A stretch of DNA of 64,000 bases, taken from assembly GCA_029237695.1 (NCBI GenBank), contig CM055275.1, positions 88,834,433 to 88,898,432 of the forward strand, written 5' to 3'. Of the stretch, positions 12,924 to 23,461 are shown piece after piece. The translations under genes and the position numbers were made by a program. The notes below the pieces were generated by a model. That model saw only the letters and a list, made by a program, of their open reading frames with translations, did no database searches and was not told the origin of the DNA. Within the stretch, counting starts at the first letter, position 1; each line of letters opens with the position of its first letter. The DNA is from Conchocele bisecta. Its lineage: Eukaryota > Mollusca > Bivalvia > Lucinida > Thyasiridae.

Positions 12924-13222
12924 CACTGGGTTGGTGTCAGGTCGTTTGCGGTTGATAGCACAAATAAACACTGGGTTGGTGTCAGGTCGTGTGGGGTTGA
13001 TAGCACAAACAAACACTGGGTTGGTGTCAGGTCGTGTGGGGTTGATAGCACAAACACACACTGGGTTGGTGTCATGTCGTGTGGGGTTGATAGCACAAAT
13101 AAACACTGGGTTGGTGTCAGGTCGTGTGGGGTTGATAGCACAAACAAACACTGGGTTGGTGTCAGGTCGTGTGTGGTTGATAGCACAAACAAACACTGGG
13201 TTGGTGTCATGTCGTGTGGGGT
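12924..13222. repeat. Homogenised 45-bp sub-array (copy 2)
   Basis: Six to seven units of the same private variant as at 12,104-12,330. They are embedded in the same order of neighbouring variants, about 0.8-0.9 kb downstream. Together the two make a higher-order repeat inside the minisatellite. Confidence 0.85.
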
Positions 13223-13711
13223 TGAGAGCAGAAACAAACACTATGCTGGTGGCAGGTCGATGGGGATTGATAGCACAAACACTAAGTGGGTGGCAGGTCG
13301 GGTGGGGCGGATATCACAAACAAACACTAGGTGGGGGTAGATCCGGTGGGCATAATAGCACTTAGAAACACTTGGCAGGTGGGGTTGATAGTACTAACAA
13401 ACTCTACGTGGGTGGAAGGTCGGGTAGTTGATAGCACAAACAAACCCTGGGTGGGTGGCAGGTCGGGTCGGGTATATACCACAAACAAATACTAGATGGG
13501 TGGCAGGTCGGTGTGGTTGATAGCACACACAAACACTGGGTGGGTGGCAGGTCGGGTGGGGTTGATAGCACACACACTAGGTAGGTGATATGTCGGGTTG
13601 GGGTAGATAGCACAAACAAACACTAGGTGATTGGCAGGTCAGGTGCGGATTGATAGCACAAACAAACACTATGGGGTTGGCAGGACGGTGGGGTTGATAT
13701 AACAAACATCA

Positions 13712-13851
13712 AGGCCAGTCAACAAGGGGAGATAAGTCACTGAAAACCAATACGGTTCTTCATCTTGCATTGATAAACATGTATTCTGACTTTGGTTACG
13801 ATTAGTCAAGTAGAACTTGAGTTATTGCGTGAACAAGAATACAGAGCCGAA
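13712..13851. repeat. First unit of a 150-165-bp tandem repeat, cut by an insertion
   Basis: Carries GGGGAGATAAGTCA, ATAAACATGTAT, TTTGGTTACGATTAG, CTTGAGTTATTGCGTG and AATACAGAG. The same order recurs twice at 16,202-16,496. The unit ends at CCGAA, the target site of the LTR-like insertion that follows. Confidence 0.85.
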
Positions 13852-16196
13852 TGTCACGCCAGGGTGACACCGGGCTAGTTTACTGAAGGGATGGAACACC
13901 AAGCACGTTGTGGACAGAGACAAAAAGGTATATTTTTACAATGATGATGTATTTACATAAATGAAATGCGCAAACAATGGATGGTAATGTCAGTACGGAC
14001 AACCTCCCCTAGTAGCAACCGCCATAGGCACTTGCACAACCAAGGCACCTCCACGATTCTGGAACAGGTAGGTATAGTTCAACAGCATACGTCATCATGA
14101 TCAGGATCAAGATCCAATGTTAGAGTTCCGTTAATTAACTCCGGCTTCCGCCATGATGGGAGTGACGTTCTAATGATGTCGTAAAGTTACTTGTAACTAT
14201 AAGATACAGAGCCTACTTGGGCGGATGGGGCCAATAACACATCGGTGAACGTCGTTAGCGATTCATCACGTCCTTGGGCGGAATGACGTCACCGGAATTG
14301 ATATGTGTTGCGTACTGGTTCTACGCATACACATAGGATGGACGTGCCGTCACTGGTTACTGACTAGGTGGCTGACTGCCTGGCTGGTGTACTGGCTGGG
14401 ACTACAAAACACCAACGGTGTTGTTACCAGAATGTAACGTGTTATAATCTCAATAATAGTCACAGTAGTGCACATGAAATCAATATCATGATTGCATGGC
14501 AATACTAAACATCATCATATATTACAATGATGAAACATGATAAATTGCAATGTACACAAAGATATTTTCACTAATTGGAAGAAGGGGGCTGATGGAATTC
14601 ATAAGTCGGAAAATGCGATATAACATATTAATGAACAGCCACTATATCATGTGTACCCAACGATATATATCTTCACAGCCGTACATGTGAATACAGACGT
14701 CATTCACAGTTATTTACCATTAGTAAACAAACATTTAATTGCGACAGGCCTTACTCTGATCAGACTGCCCGTGGCCAACTGCGCTAACTTAATAAAGAGC
14801 AACTGTGCCAAGTATTTTCCTGTGCAGACTCACAGTATTACATTACTAATGATAAACACTGTATACTCTAATCAGACTGTAGGATTTCACAGGCTGACCC
14901 AAAGCATCAGTGATTGAAATAAATTATACTTCACATCATGTCCTTATTGCAGCTTACTGACGTATAAATCAGTGCATTTAGAGCATAACTGTCTGATCTG
15001 GTCTATCCTGATCGCAATAGCATTTGTAATATTTACAATACACTGTGAACGTATATGACTTAATAAAATGAATGTACAGACGACTGGGTTATGAGTTTAC
15101 ATGTGTACCCCATAGAGTAATGAAAGTCGTCCAGAAAATTCACGTTACAATTGTGACATGTTTAAAATTGGCAATATTATCATGTATTGTACAGGGCGCA
15201 GACTGATATTGGACTGAATCGCAATATAAAATGCATAGCTAATGTTAGTGAACATTTCAATCGAGTTCGCCCTTCGTTTACAAATACAATAAATTGCTAA
15301 TGCAATTAGTCATGAGTGACATGCAACAAAAACACATGAGAATAATATGCCATTACAATACTCACGAAATGCTCCGACATGCCAGTCCTGTAATCGTTAT
15401 CATTTACACGTAAACACGACGAATTAATGAATCAATACGATTTAATTAAGGGAGATAATCTACATCTGCGGATACATGCCATACGGCTTTTATTGACCAA
15501 GCGTTTGGTCGAAACGGGTCCAAATAACTCAGATAAATTAAATAGTGCAGCATTATCGAGGATACGATAACGATGCGTAGAATATCCGGTCTTGGCAAGA
15601 TTCAGACTTAAATGACAGCATTAGAAAGTAACTACAAACATATGTACTCACCAATTCCCAGTGATAGCTTGCGATCCAATGTGTCACAAGAATGCAATCG
15701 AGTGTCCGACTGATAGTATATGGTGCTAAATCAAATATATACTCCCACCCTAGTGCACAAATTTCCTCATGTACCGGTAGTCTGCCTGTCAATGTAAAAG
15801 TTATGTGCCAACATTTGGCTTACACTTTTGCGTAAGTGGACTAATGTTCTAACAGTCAGTCTAGCTCATGAGATATCTGGTGAATTAATCTGAAATACTT
15901 CAGTCATAAGTAGATATGACCTACTAGGTAATTAGGTTAGCAACCAAGTATGCATAAACAGTGTAAATCATCCAGATATAACCAGTGCAAAATCCAATAC
16001 TGCTTGTCCGTGCACGGTTTCGGATAAAGCGCTATTCTCTCCAGCGGTGTATTCCCCGGGAGCGATATTTCACACATGAATACCGATTCGATCGTCTGTA
16101 CTAGAATATTCGATTATTGCGCTCTAGCCTAGTATTGAGTGACCCGTGTTACAATTAATGGATGATAAAGAAAATAGTCGGCTACGATTCGTGACA
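13852..16196. mobile_element. Putative solo LTR, 2,345 bp, 5-bp target duplication
   Basis: The segment starts TGTCACG and ends CGTGACA, so it has TG...CA ends inside a 7-bp perfect inverted terminal pair. It is flanked by CCGAA on both sides (13,847-13,851 and 16,197-16,201). Removing it and one CCGAA restores the phase of the surrounding tandem repeat. TG...CA ends and a 5-bp duplication are the signature of LTR retrotransposon integration. No gag, protease or reverse transcriptase frame is present, so a solo LTR, or a non-autonomous element, is the best reading. Orientation cannot be fixed. Small open frames at 14,651-14,917 and 15,553-15,792 look non-coding. Confidence 0.7.
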
Positions 16197-16496
16197 CCGA
16201 ACATTAAAAATGGACATCAAGGTGAGTAAGTCATCGGAAATTTCAAAATCAATAGGCTTCATAGTGTTGCCGTGATGAACATGTATACCGAATTTGGTTA
16301 CGAACGGTGAATGAGAACTTGAGTCATTGCGTGGACAAGGATACAGAGTGCGAAAAATAAAAATGGCCGTCAAGGGGAGTTCAATCATCGGAAATGTTTG
16401 AAAATCCACAGGCTTCTTCGTCTTGTCGTTATAAACATGTATGCCGAAATTGGCTACAATCCATCAAGTAGACTCAAGTTATTGCTTGGACAAGCT
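16197..16496. repeat. Second and third units of the 150-165-bp tandem repeat
   Basis: Two further copies (about 16,202-16,345 and 16,346-16,496) of the unit at 13,712, with ATAAACATGTATGCCGAA and TCAAGTAGACTCAAGTTATT in the last. The block runs into a CCCGCC-rich spacer (16,497-16,540) and then a second minisatellite block. Confidence 0.85.
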
Positions 16497-16585
16497 GTGC
16501 CCGCCCGCCTGCCCGCCCGACATCCCGTCCGCCCATACAAGGTGAATACATAGTACGCCCCTTTTTTCAAACTGGCGTATACAAT

Positions 16586-17127
16586 ATGGCTGGGTAAAAG
16601 ACGGGTGGGGGTTGATAGCACAAACAAACACAAGGTGGGTAGTATGTCGTGAGGGGTTTGATTGTACAAACAAACACTAGGTGGGTGACACGTCGGGTGG
16701 GGGTTGATAGCACAAAACAAAACAGATGGTGGGTGGCATGTCGGGTAAGGTTTGATAGCACAAACAGACACTAGCTGGGTGGCAGGTCTGATGGGGTTGA
16801 TAGCACAAATGAAAGCACTGGGTGGGTGGCAGGTCGGGTGGGGTTGATAGCACAAACCGACACTGGGTTGGTGGCAGGTCGGGTGGGGATTGATAACACA
16901 AACAATCACTAGGTAGGTGGCCGATCGGGTTGGGGTTGATAGCACTAACACACACTAGTCGGTGGAAGGTCGGGTAGTTGATAGCACAAACAAGCACTGG
17001 GTGGGTAGCATGTCGGGTGGGGGTTGATAGCACAAACAATAGGTGGATGGCAAGTCGATGGGGTTGATAGCACAAACACACAACGTATGGGTGGCAGGTC
17101 GGGTGGGGGTTGATAGCACAAACATTA
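16586..17127. repeat. Second block of the 45-47-bp minisatellite
   Basis: About eleven units of the same repeat as at 4,380-13,708 (TTGATAGCACAAACAAACAC plus GGTGGGTGGCAGGTCGG). The two blocks were presumably closer before the 2.3-kb insertion. Minus-strand frames here are satellite artefacts. Confidence 0.9.
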
Positions 17128-17130
17128 GGG

Positions 17131-17336
17131 ACCCGCTTCACTAAACTTCGTACGATAAAAATGTTCGTACGAACATTGAATTTGCTTCTAACCTTAACGT
17201 GTTTCTCTAATGCTACCAGTTTGTACCTGTTGGTTCATGTCATTATAAGTAGCACATCCACGAAACAATCGGCTGTTAAAACAAATGTTATTTTGGATTT
17301 CAGTTTGGCACTTACGAAGTTTAGTGAAATGGGCGC
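17131..17336. repeat. Short TIR element (MITE), about 205 bp
   Basis: Terminal inverted repeats: CGCTTCACTAAACTTCGTACG on the left (17,134-17,154) and CTTACGAAGTTTAGTGAAATG on the right (17,311-17,331). An inner CGTACGA..TCGTACGA palindrome sits near the left end. No coding content. Confidence 0.75.
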
Positions 17337-17488
17337 TAGGTGCCGCGCAATATCGCACGCTACGGATCTCTTGCATATATTGACATGCAAATCAAATAAC
17401 CTGTAAATATACAATGGTTAATATTTTAACAAACATATTCCTGACTAAAAGTGAACTATTTCCGACAAAGTTACTTGAAAAGTACTTA

Positions 17489-17630
17489 CCCTGAATTCAT
17501 CTCAAGTGTCCACCTCTGACAGCGCAGGAACCTTACATACAGCCTTCGTCCCAGGACAGTGGTATCATTCGTGCAGGCTGGTAGAGCGCGGGCTGGCGGG
17601 CGTGTTACCGGGTGCCGGCTTTTATAACCA
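17489..17630 (-). promoter_or_regulatory. Possible minus-strand TATA box and first exon
   Basis: On the minus strand GGTTATAAAAGCCGGC (about 17,613-17,629) is a consensus-like TATA box. It is followed by GC-rich sequence and, about 125 bp on, by the splice-donor-like TTCAGGGTAAGTA (17,482-17,494). Spacing fits a short non-coding first exon, but no coding exon was found downstream on that strand. The overlapping plus-strand open frame (17,506-17,931) begins with GTG and is not convincing. Confidence 0.25.
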
Positions 17631-17963
17631 TCCAGGTAGTATCGCACAGTATACTGTTCCGGGAATTCAACGAAAGGTCGATACTAAGCACAGGCATTCG
17701 GCGTGTTTAGACTTTCAACGGTATAACTCTATATATGGGCCGCGCCATACGAAAACCGGGCTTAATGACAACGTCATGAAAAGCGGTAAACGACGTCAGA
17801 AAAACGACGTTTGCAGCGTCGCTGTAAAATTTCACATTTTGCCCTCCCATTTACGTTTACTGGTGTCAGTTAACATTAAGTGTGAACAGAAAACGGAAAA
17901 TTATAACTTACTGAAACTTTCACTAATATGAGACGCGATGCCTTGCACCTAGTACACATATTA

Positions 17964-18000
17964 TGACGTCATGACTTGACGTTACGTACTTGTGACGTCA
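17964..18000. promoter_or_regulatory. Two consensus CRE palindromes
   Basis: Perfect TGACGTCA at 17,964-17,971 and 17,993-18,000, with partial ACGTCA half-sites nearby (17,770-17,820 and about 18,020). These are CREB/ATF-type binding sites by sequence. They lie inside a repeat-like element, so function is unproven. Confidence 0.4.
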
Positions 18001-18225
18001 CTGAACATGAATTAATGTTTGACGTTATGGCCATGGTGTCGTGATAAAATATTATAGCAAGGATACTTGCACGAGTTCCTCGCAGCATCAATGACTTAGA
18101 AATGCTTCAGGCGCTGTGTATTGTCGCCTAACTGTCGTTCTTTGACATTGTAGCTCTTTTTCGTCGGTTATCCTTATGCATTCAAAATTGTGAACGCATA
18201 ATTTAACTGGCTACATATCAGCGAA

Positions 18226-18315
18226 GTCTTCGCTTACACTGCACCTTGAATCCTAAATAATCTTAAATATGTCTTCGCTTACACTGCACCTTGAATCCTA
18301 AATAATCTTAAATAT
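18226..18315. repeat. Exact 45-bp tandem duplication
   Basis: The 45-bp unit starting GTCTTCGCTTACACTGCACC is present twice, at 18,226-18,270 and 18,271-18,315, without differences seen. Confidence 0.95.
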
Positions 18316-19415
18316 GAACAACCTAGTGTATGCCAACGGTATTACCATCTATTATCTTGGAAAATTGAGACATTTTTGAACAATTCAATCCAGTACTTAG
18401 CAAATGGTATGCCATTTAATGCCACTCATGTTATCATAAACGTAGGTAGACACGCAGCTATATAATGACATAATTATCCAGGGTTTGTATTGAATTTGGC
18501 AAAACAAATGCATCAACATCTCTCTAATAGATTCAGAATCAGTGATTTCAATGCAGCTCCTTCATTGTTTGTGTATAAGCAATGCATAATGCACAAAACA
18601 CACAGTGAGGTCGGTGGAGTTTTCGAAAAGTCTTGACATTAATTGGAAATTTGATGGTCATAAACTTGCTTTTCGCACGATTTGTGGTATCAAATCATCA
18701 GCGTATCACTTGACTGCATACTAATGTATGTCTGAATCAGGCGATGGTAATCAGGCGATCCTCAAGAAAGACACACGGCGACAATTATAAGGTATCACGC
18801 TAGCAAATCTGCCCGACGTCATGTTTTGTTACAAAGTTAATGTTATAAGAGTCTACTTCCTACTTTAAAATATGTCGTCGCATACGAAATGTTAAATAAT
18901 GTCGCTATTATTCCCCAACATAATTTCAGAAAGCAGCAAACAACAGGGAAACGCCAACACTGTGCCTTATTTGAAAAGTATTCATACGGAATTACGCTAC
19001 TTGGGCCGCAATCCAAAACATGATATTACATTAATAGCAACTGCAATAAACATTATTTTCATTATTTGTCTTGGCCTAATGGGAAACACTTGGAAAGGCT
19101 ACGAGATATCCAAATTTGGTTGACATGCGATAAAAGATGACAAATCTATAGGACTTGTCCGGGTATTTTATCAACAATATCCCTTGCATACGCCGTTGAT
19201 AAAAACGTCGTAATTTCAACGTCATTGATCTAAAACGTCCTATAAGTTTTTACCACGCGTCATAAAAATAATTCTAAAATGAAAAATAATTGGGATACAT
19301 TGATAATTTTGGCGGCATATGTTTTTTTAAAGATGTACAATTCAGAATACGCGGAAAAGTAAAAACTGAACTTTTTGTCATTAAGCCCGGTTTTCGCATG
19401 GCGCGGCTCATATAT

Positions 19416-19798
19416 ATATGAACAAGGCTTCTAACTTTGATCGGACACGACCTCGTGTTATAACAAATTCCGCGATTTTATTAACGCTAATGTGAATATT
19501 TTGGCAGAAATTTCATTTGAGAATTATTGTTATCTTGCTAAAATAACATAGTTAGAACATAATTATGCAAATAATATCAAATTACAGCTGCTTTTCCTAG
19601 GTCGGACACAACCTCGCATCATAACAAATGAAATAATGTATTTAAGGCTCTAACGTCAATATTGCAGTGGCAAGTTTGAGAATGATCGTTATCCTGCAGA
19701 AATACATAGAATAAATAGAAAATAACAATTGTAAGCATGTTATTTTGTAACGATAAGAGCTCGTGTCCGACCAAAGTTAGAAGCCTTGTTCATGTATA
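19416..19798. mobile_element. Nested TIR element, about 380 bp
   Basis: Near-perfect terminal inverted repeats of about 33 bp (ATGAACAAGGCTTCTAACTT at the left, its complement at the right end). TATATA flanks both sides as the likely target duplication. An internal tandem duplication repeats TCGGACAC(G/A)ACCTCG at 19,441 and 19,601. It splits the right arm of the 17,690-19,840 element. Confidence 0.8.
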
Positions 19799-19876
19799 TA
19801 GAGTTATACCGATGAAAGCCGAAATACGCCGAATGCATGTGGGACGAAGAATATTTGTATGTTTGGTCCCTGCTGG

Positions 19877-20052
19877 ATTCGATATTATCAATAAATATTA
19901 GCCGCCATCTTTGAAAATATCGAATGACGTGACACGCAGTGATTTGGTTGGCTAATGGAAAATGACTTCAGTCTCCAGTAACCAACCAAGCCATTGCGTG
20001 CACATGATTGAACTATTTTCAAAGATGGCGGTGAATATTATAGTATTATGGA
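19877..20052. repeat. Foldback MITE, about 175 bp
   Basis: TAAATATTAGCCGCCATCTT (19,892) pairs with its near-complement ending at 20,040. The inner CGCAGTGATTTGGTTGG pairs with CCAACCAAGCCATTGCG. The whole segment can form one long hairpin. Confidence 0.8.
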
Positions 20053-20218
20053 ATTTGTGACCAGTGTAGCGATTGATCAAATAACACAGACCTGTGGCCT
20101 GATAGCGATCTGTAATGCTTGTTAGATGAATGACAGATTAACAGGTGCTTTATAGATGGAATGACGAACAGTGCAGATCCTGATCAGACAATGCTGATGC
20201 ACAGGATGATCTAGATAT

Positions 20219-20340
20219 GTAGCCGATTTCATCCAAATTGCTAAGCACACTTATCTAGCTAAGTATACTTTGAGGGAGTAATGATTTGTTTTTTTCCCGA
20301 AATGCATTATGTTTTTATGAAGAATCATGTGTGAAATGTA
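20219..20340. repeat. Half copy of the GTAGCCGATTTCATC foldback family
   Basis: Shares GTAGCCGATTTCATC, AAGTATACTTTGAGGGAG and CCCGAAATGCATTATG with the full copies at 24,724-25,028 and 32,111-32,417. Only one end is present. Confidence 0.75.
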
Positions 20341-20344
20341 AACA

Positions 20345-20505
20345 AATGTTTATTTCACCAGTTTAGCTGATTATCTTGCAATAATGCCGTAGTAATTGGG
20401 TCCTACCGCTAAATAAACTCGGTTCGATACGCTCACTCGTTTATTGGGTGTAAGGACCCAATCACTCGTATATAATCAGCTCACCTGGTTAAATAAACGG
20501 TATAG
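20345..20505. repeat. Foldback element with CACCAG/CTGGTTAAATAAA ends
   Basis: TTTATTTCACCAGTTTAGCT pairs with AGCTCACCTGGTTAAATAAA, and TTGGGTCCTAC pairs with TAAGGACCCAA inside. A diverged copy lies at 51,420-51,590. Confidence 0.65.
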
Positions 20506-20593
20506 CTCATCATCTGGAAACAGTAAAGGTCTTAGCCCCCTTCTTCCACTGACCTCTTTTAACCGGTTCAGTTATAACACTTTCCGCAAACTC

Positions 20594-21005
20594 TTTGAAA
20601 CGAGGATGGCCACGGCCCGCATGTCGAGCCCGCCGAGGCATTTGATGGTCTCAGAATATATGGATAATGACTAATAAGCATATGAAGTTTGAAGTCAATG
20701 TGACTTAGGACTGCAGAGATATAAGGTATTTAAAAACTTTAACGTAGATTTCGGAACGCAAACTTCTAAGTCATCTGACCTTAACCTTGGGTACAGGGGC
20801 CGCATGAGTGGGATACAGCATGAATATATGAATCATGACTAATAAGCATATGAAGTTTCAAGTAAATGTGACTTAGGACTGCAGAGATATAAGGTATTTA
20901 AAAACGCTAACTCCGATTTCTGACGCACGCACGGACGCACGGACGCACGGACACCCTGACGTCATTGTGATCACTATGTCTCGCTTTCCGCATGCGGGCT
21001 CGACA
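20594..21005. repeat. Element with CCCGCATGTCGAGCC ends and internal tandem copies
   Basis: GCCCGCATGTCGAGCCCGCC at the left is matched in inverse by CGCATGCGGGCTCGAC at 20,989-21,004. Inside, TAATAAGCATATGAAGTTT and TTAGGACTGCAGAGATATAA occur twice about 160 bp apart, followed by a CACGGACG microsatellite. A related copy is at 50,735-51,240. Confidence 0.7.
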
Positions 21006-21040
21006 AAAAACAGTGCTTGCATGCTTACATTGTCCACAGG

Positions 21041-21180
21041 TTAACCCTTAGCCTGCTGAAAGCGAAAACTTTCGACTGCTGTTGCCTTATAGTTTTCCCT
21101 GTTTCTCAATAAAAACATGGTTTAAACAGCAGACGACAACATTTCATTCAGCAGTGTAAAAGGCTAAAGTAACGGATCAA
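21041..21180. repeat. TTAACCCTTAG-type MITE, decayed
   Basis: The left end TTAACCCTTAGCCTGCTGAA matches the family with an intact copy at 42,767-42,982. The interior AGCAGACGACAACA and a decayed right end (AGCAGTGTAAAAGGCTAA) are recognisable. Confidence 0.55.
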
Positions 21181-21853
21181 GGTATATAAATGCCTAAACG
21201 TATCAGTATGTGGAAAAAGAAATAAGTTAATGAATGTTTTACTCCCTGTTAAAAAACAATACATGTACATGCATAGTTTTAACAGGGAGAAAACAAACAT
21301 TATTTGTTTTACTTACTGATACTGTTTATGTATATTTAATGCATTTCAGCGCCGTAGCCATGTTGAGGCACACGGTGATACTGTCTCGGTGATATTTTCC
21401 GGATTTATTTTATGCTTTCATCGTAAAAGCAGATTGTAAATTGATTATTCGTGACCATGTAATGTTATGCCTCTTGTGTTTACCCACAAGGACAAGATCC
21501 TGGTAGCAAATACCATCAATTAGTATTCCATTATCTATGATTTCAAAACGTTTCCTATAAAAAGAGCAAAATCTGTTGTCGAACACATTGCTATAAAATA
21601 CCTCAGAACGCAGGTAATGCGATGTTAATTTAAAAAAGGTTACAGGGGAAAATACTCCGGACCCCCTACCGTAATCCCTCGCTCCGCTCCCGTTCGCCGG
21701 ACCAATGATATTGCCTCTGTGTTTTTCAGGCTCTGGTTACGCCACTGCATTTATAGACCTTGGTCCGTTAATCCAACCTAAAGTACTGGCTTGGCCTTGG
21801 AAATTATGTCTCGCACTTATCCAGGTCACGCGTTTCTTCAAAGATGCCACACG
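21181..21853. other. No gene seen
   Basis: Unassigned sequence. A short inverted pair (TTTTACTCCCTGTTAAAA / TTTTAACAGGGAGAAAA, 21,236-21,293) suggests a decayed foldback. Nothing coding was recognised. Confidence 0.4.
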
Positions 21854-22232
21854 CAGGGGCGGATCAAGGATTTATATATAGAGGGGGCGTGGATTCTCAA
21901 AATGCAATATGTATTGTCGTCAACTTTCCTAGTTGTGAACAGTAACTCTTGAAATCTACTCCCGTACCGTCTGGAGTCGATTAAAAGAGTTAGTCTTCGC
22001 AACTACAACTCTCCTCAAATGCAAACAATTTTTTGTGAAAGTTTTCTCTTTTCTCATCAAAAGTATATGCCGTTACCACTCAATTGAACCGTCTCGACGA
22101 CAACATATATTTTGGGTGAGAAATAAGAAAAATCATCAGCTCTTTCCACATAAATACGTGGGTTAACAATTTAACTCGGCAAATTTTAGAGGAGGCGTAC
22201 GCCGGACACGCCCCCGCCTGGATCCGCCCATG
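21854..22232. repeat. hAT-like MITE with CAGGGGCGGATC ends
   Basis: The left terminus CAGGGGCGGATCAAGG and the right terminus CCTGGATCCGCCCATG are inverted. The CAGGGGCGGATC terminus is typical of non-autonomous hAT-type elements; a shorter copy with a clear 8-bp target duplication is at 33,933-34,167. No transposase is present. Confidence 0.65.
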
Positions 22233-22446
22233 ACACGTACATTTATGAATTGTTAGCTTACGTGATCGTGTTCATGCAATATAAGTTGTTTACCGTCACG
22301 TTTTGTTTAGTTAGACCTTGGAGAAGGCGAATACAAGGCGACACGCTTACAAGTACCGTATGGATTATATAACCATTGCACGCCACATTAGGCCTTACAT
22401 TGTACAACCGTTACAAGGAAGTCACATAACACATGCTGATTTATAA

Positions 22447-22770
22447 ATTTCAGCACTACCGACCTGTATAGTGGTATTGGAAAACAGTTTGGATCCATAT
22501 GAGCCGACTGGTGACGAGCTGTCTCATCAGGATCTGCACTGTTTGCAAGTAATTTTATTTGTTGCACCTTCTGCAAGTAATTTTAATTTTTGCACATTTT
22601 GCAATTAATTTTAATTTTCCACTTTTTGCAAGTAATTTTATTTTTTTGAGATACAAAACACCCCCTTTTTATAAACTGACTAGTCTGAAAATCAGTTTGT
22701 GTCGATCGGATTGGTTGCAAAAGTAACATATCAAGATTCATTACAGTTACTTAGGGGTGAAAGGGTTAAA
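22447..22770. repeat. TTAACCCTTTCA-type MITE (family A)
   Basis: Contains GACCTGTATAGTGGTATTGG, GGATCCATATGAGCC, GAGCTGTCTCATCAGGATCT and the right end AGGGGTGAAAGGGTTAA, with extra GCAAGTAATTTTA repeats inserted in the middle. Other copies are at 25,803, 43,537 and 60,063; partial ones at 24,400 and 42,050. Confidence 0.75.
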
Positions 22771-23132
22771 GGCACTGGGTCTCAGATATACAGAGCAATG
22801 GATGAAACAAATTAGAAAAACAATAGTTTAATGGTAAATTTGTATCGTATTCTTGAACACAAGTATACATATAAGTATTCATTTCTGCGTCTGTTGCTGA
22901 TAATGTCCTGCAAGCTGTACAATATTTAATTAAACTGACATTTACCTGCTGTCATTCCACTACGCCATCTTATTGACTTTTATATACCCTGTCTGCACCG
23001 TATCACGGAAACTCTACACCGTATCACAATACCGAGGATGATACCGCTCCATGAAACCTCCCACATACCGCTCCAAATCGAAAAACAAAGCATGGTTATT
23101 CCTAATTGTATATAGTAACGCCACATTTGGTT
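22771..23132. other. No gene seen
   Basis: AT-rich unassigned DNA. Two ACCGTATCACA phrases (22,990-23,030) are the only local repetition noted. Confidence 0.35.
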
Positions 23133-23461
23133 CTACAGTGCCTCTCTACAACAGCCACCCATGAGAAGACTCAAAACTGGCTGTTGTAGAGAGGTGACTG
23201 TTGTAGAGAGGTGGCTGTTGTAGGGAGGTTAATGCTGAATGTAATTTTGTCCTCTGCTGTTTATTTATTTTCTTCGATAATTCTCATCAAATACATGCTT
23301 TGATAGCATTTTCGAATCATTTCCAATGGAAATGATTATAAAGTGCTGTCAACACATGTTTTTATTGAGAAAGAATGCAAAAGCAACATCAGACGACAAT
23401 GTTCGTGCTCAGCAGTCTAAGGGTTAGACATAGAGGTGGCCGTTCGGGGAGGTTCGACTGT
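23133..23461. repeat. pogo/Tc1-like MITE with CAGT ends
   Basis: Begins TACAGTGCCTCTCTACAACA and ends GGGAGGTTCGACTGTA, an inverted pair flanked by TA. The left part holds three GGCTGTTGTAGAGAGGT repeats (23,181-23,228). The right part contains a piece of the TTAACCCTTAG family (AGCAGTCTAAGGGTTAG). Confidence 0.6.

Larger units (their letters stand above)
4380..13708. repeat. 9.3-kb minisatellite, 45-47-bp unit
   Basis: About 200 degenerate copies of a unit built from TTGATAGCACAAACAAACAC, TGGGTGGGTGGCAGGTCGG and GTGGGG. Variants read AGGTGGGTGGC, GATATCACAAACAG or GCGTGGG. Unit length drifts between 45 and 47 bp. The minus strand of the consensus has no stop in any frame, so long artificial frames arise (up to 477 codons, 4,831-6,264). 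They read as rotating 15-16-residue phrases such as TRPATHPVFVCAI, PTCHPPSVCLCYQ and PDLPPTQCLFVLS. Segmental copies occur inside the array: 6,440-6,800 matches 8,180-8,640, 4,785-5,400 matches 6,895-7,340, and 11,580-11,840 matches 12,450-12,700. It is a satellite, not a gene. Confidence 0.95.
17690..19840. repeat. 2.1-kb inverted-repeat element with an interrupted right arm
   Basis: The left arm (17,690-17,771) contains GCATTCGGCGTGTTTAG, GGTATAACTCTATATATG and CGCGCCATACGAAAACCGGG. Its reverse complement is split in two on the right: 19,377-19,417 and 19,797-19,838. Another TIR element separates these halves. The interior encodes nothing recognisable; the open frame at 18,899-19,123 has no domain signal. 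Confidence 0.7.

Noticed and set aside
4380..13708. CRISPR-like array of regular repeats
   Set aside because: There are no conserved repeats separated by unique spacers; the entire unit is repetitive. The DNA is animal.
17506..17931. 141-codon plus-strand gene
   Set aside because: It starts with GTG, overlaps an arm of an inverted-repeat element, and has no recognisable domain.
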